A stretch of DNA of 64,000 nt from Paracoccus alkanivorans (GTDB lineage: Bacteria; Pseudomonadota; Alphaproteobacteria; Rhodobacterales; Rhodobacteraceae), in assembly GCF_003697785.1 (NCBI RefSeq), contig NZ_QOKZ01000003.1, forward strand, positions 310,001-374,000. Direction: 5' to 3'. Position 1 is the stretch's first letter. Every line of letters begins with the position of its first letter. Below, in pieces: positions 58,684-64,000 of the stretch. Made by a program: the position numbers and the translations under genes. Under the pieces are notes generated by a model. The model worked only from the letters and a program-made list of their open reading frames with translations, did not search any database and had not been told where the DNA came from.

Positions 58684-59385
58684 TCAATCTGAGTAACGCG
58701 CCCAGATCGATGCCTCGCCGAGTTTCGAAACGAATTCGGCATGCGCGGCTGCCTCTGCCTCGGTCAGACGAGAGGGGAGTGGTGCAGGGCGTGATAAAGG
58801 ACGCGCCGTGATCGTGTCTGTCCGATCCTGGCTTTGCTTTTGGCTCGGTTGATCCAGCACGAGGTCGGGTTGCCGACCACCGATAAGTTCGAGATATACC
58901 TCTGCCAGAAGCTCGGAATCGAGCAAGGCACCGTGCAATTCACGCCCGGAATTATCCACGCCAAAGCGCCTGCAAAGCGCGTCCAGGGACGCGGGTGCGC
59001 CGGGAAATTTCTCGCGTGCCAGCGCCAGCGAATCGAGCGCCCGGCCCCACGGGAGCACGGGCAGACCTGCGCGTTTCAGCTCGGCATTCAGGAATTTCAT
59101 GTCGAAGCTGGCGTTATGGATCACCAGTTTGGAATCGTCGCCCACGAAATCCAGAAAATCCTGCGCTATCTCGGAAAATTTCGGCTTGTCGCGCAGGAAG
59201 TCATCGCCGAGGCCGTGTACTTCAAAAGCCTCGGTCGGCATGGAGCGTTCCGGATTTATGTAGACGTGAAAGGTCCTGCCCGTGGGCAGGTGATTGAACA
59301 GTTCCAGTGCACCGATTTCGACGATGCGGTCGTCCTTTTCGGCGTCGAAGCCGGTGGTTTCGGTATCCAGAACAATCTCACGCAT
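58684..59385 (-). CDS. dnaQ: DNA polymerase III epsilon subunit (proofreading exonuclease)
   Basis: A 233-residue 3'-5' exonuclease subunit. The Exo motifs are IVLDTETTGFD, LVIHNASFDMKFLN and ELHGALLDSELLAEVYL, giving the DEDDh set. The C terminus, about 55 residues, would bind the alpha subunit. The start overlaps the coaE end by eight bases. The aroE-coaE-dnaQ order is typical of alphaproteobacteria near the replication origin. Confidence 0.96.
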   Translation of the reverse strand: MREIVLDTETTGFDAEKDDRIVEIGALELFNHLPTGRTFHVYINPERSMPTEAFEVHGLGDDFLRDKPKFSEIAQDFLDFVGDDSKLVIHNASFDMKFLNAELKRAGLPVLPWGRALDSLALAREKFPGAPASLDALCRRFGVDNSGRELHGALLDSELLAEVYLELIGGRQPDLVLDQPSQKQSQDRTDTITARPLSRPAPLPSRLTEAEAAAHAEFVSKLGEASIWARYSD

Positions 59386-59965
59386 CAGTTACGATCTCGT
59401 TGCAAATTCGTTCCACTGCAGCGCGTGCGCTTTCCAGCGTATCGGTCGGGATAATCCAGTCCGCGCGCGCGCGTTTTTCCGCATCAGGCATCTGTCGGGC
59501 GTGGATCATCTCGAAATGCTTTTCCGTCATACCCGGCCGGGACAGCACCCGGTTACGTTGGGTATCCGCGTCAGTGGAAACAACCGCCACACCATCGAAC
59601 TGCCATTCCGACCCTTTTTCGAAAAGCAGCGGAATGTCCAGCACCGCAAGCGGGCTATCACTATGTTTCTGCAAAAAATTTTCACGGTCCTTAGCCACCA
59701 GTGGATGAACGACAGCCTCCAGGCGCTCTATTGCTTCGGGGTCGTTGGCCAATGCCAGTTTCAACGCCTTGCGATCTATACCGCCATTATCGAGAGCAGT
59801 GGGGAACATCGCGGCTATGGGTGCAACTGCGGCGCCGCCTGACGCATATAGTCGATGCACAGCCTCATCAGCATCCCAGACCGGAAAACCCATATCCCGA
59901 AACATTCGGGCCGTCGTGGATTTTCCCATTCCTATGCTTCCTGTCAGACCGAGCTTATACGTCAT
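59378..59965 (-). CDS. coaE: Dephospho-CoA kinase
   Basis: Last step of coenzyme A synthesis, phosphorylating dephospho-CoA. The 195-residue protein has the P-loop GLTGSIGMGKST at the N terminus, VWDADEAVHRLYA and the lid region ALDNGGIDRKALKLALANDP. It overlaps aroE upstream by four bases and dnaQ downstream. Confidence 0.96.
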   Translation of the reverse strand: MTYKLGLTGSIGMGKSTTARMFRDMGFPVWDADEAVHRLYASGGAAVAPIAAMFPTALDNGGIDRKALKLALANDPEAIERLEAVVHPLVAKDRENFLQKHSDSPLAVLDIPLLFEKGSEWQFDGVAVVSTDADTQRNRVLSRPGMTEKHFEMIHARQMPDAEKRARADWIIPTDTLESARAAVERICNEIVTDA

Positions 59966-60816
59966 TCAAGCAAAACCCGGCGTGTTTCGTCATCGATGGC
60001 CGGACGCTGGCCAAACCATCGTTCAAAACCCGGTGCGGCCTGATGCAGCAGCATGCCCAAGCCGTCCACCGTGCGGCATCCACGTATCTGCGCCTCAGCC
60101 AGAAAAGGCGTGACCAGAGGCGTATATACCAGGTCGGTTACCAGGGCGTCCGCGGACAATGCGTCAAGCGGAATCCGCAAGGGTTGCTTGCCCTGCATCC
60201 CCAGGGAAGTCGCGTTGACTACCGTAGTCGCGTTTTCCAGCATGTTGCCTGCCTGCGCCCAGTCATAAACAATCACACGCGCACCGAACTCTGCCCGGAT
60301 CTGCTCGGAACGGACCCGTGTACGATTGGAGATCCTGAGTTCGGCCACGCCGCTATCCAGCAAGGATGCGACCACGGCACGAGCGGCGCCTCCGGCACCG
60401 ATCACTGCGGCAGGTCCCTGATCCGGGTTCCATTCCGGGATGGAATGGCGCAGATTCGCAATGAAACCGTAGCCATCGGTATTGTCCGCATGAATCTTGC
60501 CATCCGGACGAAAAATCAGGGTATTCGCTGCACCGATCAATGCCGCGCGATCGGTGACCACATCGGCAAGCGTCAGTACCGCCTCCTTATGCGGAATGGT
60601 AACATTGACGCCCACAAATCCAAGCCGTGGAAGGGCACGCAAAGTCTCGGCCAGATTCTCCGGCAATACGGGCATCGGTATGTAGTGCCCATCGATGGAA
60701 TAGCGTTTCAGCCAATACCCGTGAAGGATCGGTGATCTCGAATGCGCGATCGGCCAGCCGATCACACCAGCCAAGGGAGCATGCTGGATCTGGCTGACGG
60801 GCGAATCTTCGGTCAT
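59962..60816 (-). CDS. aroE: Shikimate dehydrogenase
   Basis: NADPH-dependent reduction of 3-dehydroshikimate in aromatic amino-acid synthesis. The 284-residue protein shows GVIGWPIAHSRSPILHGYWL, the catalytic Lys in NVTIPHKEAVLTL, and the cofactor fold VIGAGGAARAVVASLL. First gene of aroE-coaE-dnaQ. Its 5' side is the long AT-rich non-coding region with DnaA boxes. Confidence 0.96.
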   Translation of the reverse strand: MTEDSPVSQIQHAPLAGVIGWPIAHSRSPILHGYWLKRYSIDGHYIPMPVLPENLAETLRALPRLGFVGVNVTIPHKEAVLTLADVVTDRAALIGAANTLIFRPDGKIHADNTDGYGFIANLRHSIPEWNPDQGPAAVIGAGGAARAVVASLLDSGVAELRISNRTRVRSEQIRAEFGARVIVYDWAQAGNMLENATTVVNATSLGMQGKQPLRIPLDALSADALVTDLVYTPLVTPFLAEAQIRGCRTVDGLGMLLHQAAPGFERWFGQRPAIDDETRRVLLE

Positions 60817-61308
60817 TGCTCGCTATGCCTTTGCCATCTGTCAGGGTTGTAACAGAGTATGATCCGATATCCTGGGAGAAAAGATCTTTCGCGAGAGACA
60901 GGGCGCCGTTGTGGCATGGCAGACTCACCCCTGTGGATGAAACCTTTGGATATCTTGAGGGGAAGCTGTTCATAGGCTGGGTTCTGCCGCGAACCATCCC
61001 TGGTTGCCCTGGGACGAAAGAGGAACGAGGCGGCGTTGTCCACAAGTGGATAACCCTGCTACGTTAACATTAAAATTGTTGATAAATTTAGCCACAGGCA
61101 ACATTCCTTAAAGTTATTCACATACTAACATAATGTATTTAAATGATTTTTTGTGAAACTGTCGATTTCAAACATACTTGTCCACAGGTATGCGTTTCGT
61201 GGAAAAACATGTAGAGAAGCGGATGATCCTGTTCTCCCCAGCCCTTACAACAACAACATTTCTTTTTCTCTTCTTATTATTTAGAGCAGATCGCGCAGGG
61301 GAGAACCG
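60817..61308. other. Probable chromosomal replication origin (oriC)
   Basis: A 492-base gap between divergent aroE and hemJ with no convincing gene. It holds five DnaA-box-like 9-mers, each one mismatch from TTATCCACA: TCATCCACA (minus, 60932-60940), TTGTCCACA (61036-61044), TTATCCACT (minus, 61045-61053, back to back with the previous one), TTATTCACA (61114-61122) and TTGTCCACA (61178-61186). By my count positions 61061-61180 have only 32 G/C of 120, against well over 60 percent in the surrounding genes, which fits a DNA-unwinding element flanked by boxes. Genes left of it mainly run leftward and genes right of it rightward. Function is inferred. Confidence 0.8.
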
Positions 61309-61755
61309 ATGACTGATCTGCTCACTACGATTTATCCTTACGTGAAGGCATTCCATGTGATGGCCGTGCTGTCCTGGATGGCGGGCCTGTTCTATCTGCC
61401 ACGCCTGTTCGTCTATCATGCGGAACGAGGAACGGGTGAAGGTGAACCCGGCGACAGTCTTTCAATGATGGAAGACAAGCTTTTTCGTCTGATCATGCGC
61501 CCAGCAATGATAGCAACATGGGTCAGCGGAATATGTCTCGTGGTAACACCGGGTATCGTTGACTGGTCTTTACTCTGGCCATGGGTCAAAGCCGTCAGCG
61601 TGCTGATGATGACAGGATTTCATGGATGGTGCGCTGGTCAGCGGCGGGCCCTGATGAGGGGGGATGCGCTAAGCGGGCGGCGCTATCGCTTGATGAACGA
61701 AGTTCCGACACTACTTATGATCATCATTGTCTTGTCGGTGATTGTCAAATTCTGA
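61309..61755 (+). CDS. hemJ: Protoporphyrinogen IX oxidase, HemJ type
   Basis: Inner-membrane enzyme of 148 residues, with four predicted helices, that oxidises protoporphyrinogen IX in haem synthesis. Conserved marks are YVKAFHVMAVLSWMAGLFYL (with the essential His), LPRLFVYHAE and FHGWCAGQRR. GGGGAG precedes the ATG. It stands just right of the probable origin and in front of rho, an arrangement frequent in alphaproteobacteria. Confidence 0.95.
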   Translation: MTDLLTTIYPYVKAFHVMAVLSWMAGLFYLPRLFVYHAERGTGEGEPGDSLSMMEDKLFRLIMRPAMIATWVSGICLVVTPGIVDWSLLWPWVKAVSVLMMTGFHGWCAGQRRALMRGDALSGRRYRLMNEVPTLLMIIIVLSVIVKF

Positions 61756-61884
61756 CCCTGGCGATTGACTCCAAGCCTGTTGGGGCTTATCTGACCCTCA
61801 AACCCGGCCGTCCGGTGCGGGATTCTCCATTATATTCTTAACTCCGCCATATCCTTTAGTGACTGGCGTTGACGAGGTCATAAA

Positions 61885-63156
61885 ATGAGCGAAGAGCGTC
61901 TCAATCTGTCCGAACTTAAAGCCAAGAGTCCCGCCGATCTGCTGTCGATGGCGGAGGAATGGGAGATCGAAAACGCCTCGACCATGCGAAAGGGCGAGAT
62001 GATGTTCTCGATCCTCAAGGAGCATGCCGAAGAGGGCTGGGATATCGGCGGTGAGGGTGTTCTTGAGGTCGTGCAGGACGGTTTCGGATTCTTGCGTTCG
62101 ACCGAGGCTAACTATCTTCCCGGACCTGACGACATCTATGTCAGCCCGGATATGATCCGCCAGTTTTCCCTGCGCACTGGTGACACGGTCGAGGGTGTAA
62201 TCCGTGCACCGGGTGAGAACGAGCGTTATTTTGCCCTGACAAAGGTCGAGCGGATCAATTTCGAGGATCCGGAGAAGGCCCGACACAAGGTTGCTTTTGA
62301 CAACCTGACGCCACTGTATCCCAATCAGCGGCTGAATATGGAGATCGAGGATCCAACCATCAAGGATAGGAGCGCCCGGATCATCGATCTGGTTGCGCCG
62401 ATCGGGAAGGGTCAGCGATCGTTGATCGTGGCACCTCCGCGGACGGGTAAGACGGTGCTGCTGCAAAACATTGCGCATTCCATCGAGCGCAATCATCCGG
62501 AATGCTACCTGATCGTTTTGCTGATTGATGAGCGTCCCGAGGAAGTCACGGATATGCAGCGTAGTGTTCGCGGTGAAGTGATTTCTTCGACCTTCGATGA
62601 ACCTGCCAGCCGGCATGTTGCTGTAAGTGAAATGGTTATTGAAAAAGCTAAGCGTCTTGTCGAGCATAAGCGAGATGTTGTAATTCTTCTGGATTCAATC
62701 ACAAGACTTGGTAGAGCGTATAATACTACCGTGCCAAGCTCGGGTAAGGTGCTGACAGGTGGCGTGGACGCTAACGCATTGCAGAGACCAAAGCGATTCT
62801 TTGGTGCCGCGCGCAACATTGAAGAAGGTGGATCTTTGACTATCATTGCTACTGCGTTGATCGATACTGGGTCGCGCATGGATGAGGTCATCTTTGAAGA
62901 ATTCAAAGGCACCGGTAACAGCGAGATTGTTCTTGATCGGAAAGTGGCCGACAAGCGCGTATTCCCCGCAATGGACATTCTGAAGTCGGGCACTCGGAAA
63001 GAGGAACTTCTTGTTGAGGCGCGTGATTTGCAGAAAACCTATCTTCTGCGTCGGATTCTCAATCCGATGGGCACGACAGATGCTATCGAGTTCCTGATTT
63101 CGAAACTCAAGCAGACCAAGACGAATTCCGAATTTTTCGATTCGATGAACGCCTGA
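61885..63156 (+). CDS. rho: Transcription termination factor Rho
   Basis: Hexameric RNA helicase of 423 residues. The N-terminal RNA-binding cold-shock-like domain has [17 protein letters not shown] and the ATPase has [17 protein letters not shown]. The R-loop and Q-loop region reads [20 protein letters not shown], and the secondary site reads [25 protein letters not shown] lies six bases before the ATG. The middle of the gene is noticeably poorer in GC than its ends (24 G/C of 60 at 62641-62700). The 129-base leader could serve autoregulation. Confidence 0.98.
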   Translation: MSEERLNLSELKAKSPADLLSMAEEWEIENASTMRKGEMMFSILKEHAEEGWDIGGEGVLEVVQDGFGFLRSTEANYLPGPDDIYVSPDMIRQFSLRTGDTVEGVIRAPGENERYFALTKVERINFEDPEKARHKVAFDNLTPLYPNQRLNMEIEDPTIKDRSARIIDLVAPIGKGQRSLIVAPPRTGKTVLLQNIAHSIERNHPECYLIVLLIDERPEEVTDMQRSVRGEVISSTFDEPASRHVAVSEMVIEKAKRLVEHKRDVVILLDSITRLGRAYNTTVPSSGKVLTGGVDANALQRPKRFFGAARNIEEGGSLTIIATALIDTGSRMDEVIFEEFKGTGNSEIVLDRKVADKRVFPAMDILKSGTRKEELLVEARDLQKTYLLRRILNPMGTTDAIEFLISKLKQTKTNSEFFDSMNA

Positions 63157-63166
63157 AGAGGCTACT

Positions 63167-64000
63167 ATGGATCTCATTTTCGCTGAAGCCACCCCGCCTG
63201 GGCGGGGGGGCGTTTCGGTCATTAGATTGAGCGGGCATGGTGCACGAGCGGTGGTGGAGGATCTGGCAGGAAACCTGCCGAGTGCACGCCACGGATATCT
63301 GCGTTCCATCCAGGATGATGGAGAGGCATTGGATCAGGCACTGGTGGTCTGGTTCGAAGATGGCCGGAGTTTCACTGGAGAAGAAACCGCAGAGCTTCAT
63401 TTGCATGGTGCTCCTGTTGTCATAAAGCGCGTAGCGAAAGCCCTGGAAAAACGTGGCGCGAGACAAGCTGTTGCGGGAGAGTTCACGCGCCGGGCATTTC
63501 AGTCCGGGCGGATGGATCTGGCCGAGGTTGAAGGTCTTGGCGATTTACTTGAGGCGGAAACGGAAGCGCAACGACAGTTGGCAATCCGAGCTGCCAGCGG
63601 AGAGCTGGGGCGAAAAGCGGAGACTTGGCGGGAACTTCTGATTCGAGCCGGTGCTCTTATTGAAGCCAGTGTCGACTTTGCCGATGAAGAGGTGCCGGAT
63701 GATGTTCCTGACGAAGTGTTTTCCATTTTAGCTCGGCTTCGCAGCTATCTAGATGACGAGATAGGCGGGTTCCCTGCGGCAGAGTCCCTGCGAAAAGGAT
63801 TCGAAATTGCCGTAATCGGGCCGCCGAACGCGGGCAAGTCGAGTTTGATCAATCGGATAGCACGCAGAGATGTGGCGCTGGTTTCCAACATTGCCGGAAC
63901 AACGCGCGATGTCATCGAGATTCGCCTCGACCTGAATGGTTTGGCCGTGACATTGTTAGATACGGCTGGTTTACGCGTTTCTGCCGATGAGATCGAACAA
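63167..64000 (+). CDS. mnmE: tRNA modification GTPase MnmE, N-terminal part (cut by window edge)
   Basis: With MnmG it makes the 5-carboxymethylaminomethyl modification of wobble uridine. From ATG 63167 the frame is open for 278 codons to the right edge: MDLIFAEATPPGRGGVSVIR at the start, GEFTRRAFQSGRMDLAEVEG in the folate-binding domain, then the G domain with GPPNAGKSSLINR, NIAGTTRDV and LLDTAGLR. The full protein should be near 430-450 residues. It follows rho by ten bases. mnmG, rsmG and parAB would be expected further right. Confidence 0.95.
   Translation, partial: MDLIFAEATPPGRGGVSVIRLSGHGARAVVEDLAGNLPSARHGYLRSIQDDGEALDQALVVWFEDGRSFTGEETAELHLHGAPVVIKRVAKALEKRGARQAVAGEFTRRAFQSGRMDLAEVEGLGDLLEAETEAQRQLAIRAASGELGRKAETWRELLIRAGALIEASVDFADEEVPDDVPDEVFSILARLRSYLDDEIGGFPAAESLRKGFEIAVIGPPNAGKSSLINRIARRDVALVSNIAGTTRDVIEIRLDLNGLAVTLLDTAGLRVSADEIEQ

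Noticed and set aside
61061..61150. CtrA sites (TTAA-N7-TTAA) in the probable origin
   Set aside because: Several TTAA words occur at 61064, 61070, 61108 and 61139, but none are spaced by seven bases, so no CtrA site can be claimed.

Overview
The window looks like a piece of the main chromosome of a Rhodobacteraceae-type alphaproteobacterium, most likely Paracoccus or a close relative. This is an inference from gene content, not from a database match. The supporting signs are high GC with strong GC3 bias, a glpR/glpDSTPQUVK glycerol locus, a pcaQ/pcaDCHGB operon, a nepR-ecfG/phyR general stress locus, flaF-flbT beside a single flagellin gene, and an aroE-coaE-dnaQ / hemJ-rho-mnmE neighbourhood of the kind found near alphaproteobacterial origins. 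I see no phage, insertion sequence, CRISPR array, tRNA or rRNA. The window is core and metabolic chromosome.

Layout. 1-9.3 kb: complete glycerol uptake and catabolism locus (glpD, ABC importer glpSTPQUV, glpK cut by the left edge) on the minus strand, with the DeoR-type repressor glpR divergent. 9.4-14.1 kb: glycine cleavage operon gcvT-gcvH-gcvP behind a tandem glycine riboswitch. 14.1-22.1 kb: 4-hydroxybenzoate/protocatechuate operon pobA-pcaD-pcaC-pcaH-pcaG-BKACE-pcaB with a trailing orphan ABC ATPase and the divergent regulator pcaQ. 22.2-30.3 kb: small secreted protein, cysD-cysNC sulfate activation, then a tightly packed run mutY-alkB-pxpB-pxpC-pxpA (DNA repair, alkane hydroxylase, 5-oxoprolinase). 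30.4-39.7 kb, mostly plus strand: DUF721/DciA-like protein, DsbA-like protein, TonB siderophore receptor with an RhtX/FptX-like permease, an EamA exporter (minus), and a glycine betaine importer proX-proW-proV. 39.8-46.2 kb: carB, then flagellin, flaF, flbT and a DUF1217 gene; flbT is interrupted by an in-frame amber codon. 46.5-54.2 kb: xthA, rhomboid, Trm112-like, LON-domain and thioredoxin genes, and a pqiA1-pqiA2-pqiB-pqiC lipid-transport operon. 54.3-57.7 kb: general stress response module (histidine kinase, EcfG, NepR, divergent PhyR). 57.8-64 kb: yihY, dnaQ, coaE, aroE, a 492-base AT-rich non-coding region with five DnaA-box-like 9-mers (probable oriC), then hemJ, rho and the start of mnmE.

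How it works together. Several modules feed aromatic, C3 and amino-acid-derived carbon into central metabolism (glycerol to DHAP, 4-hydroxybenzoate to beta-ketoadipate, glycine to C1 units, 5-oxoproline to glutamate). Most genes left of about 61 kb run leftward and all three to its right run rightward, as expected if replication starts near 61 kb. A family of short intergenic elements (a GGGGGC hairpin followed by an AGGTATTT...AAAGAAGAAG tail) recurs at five sites across the window.
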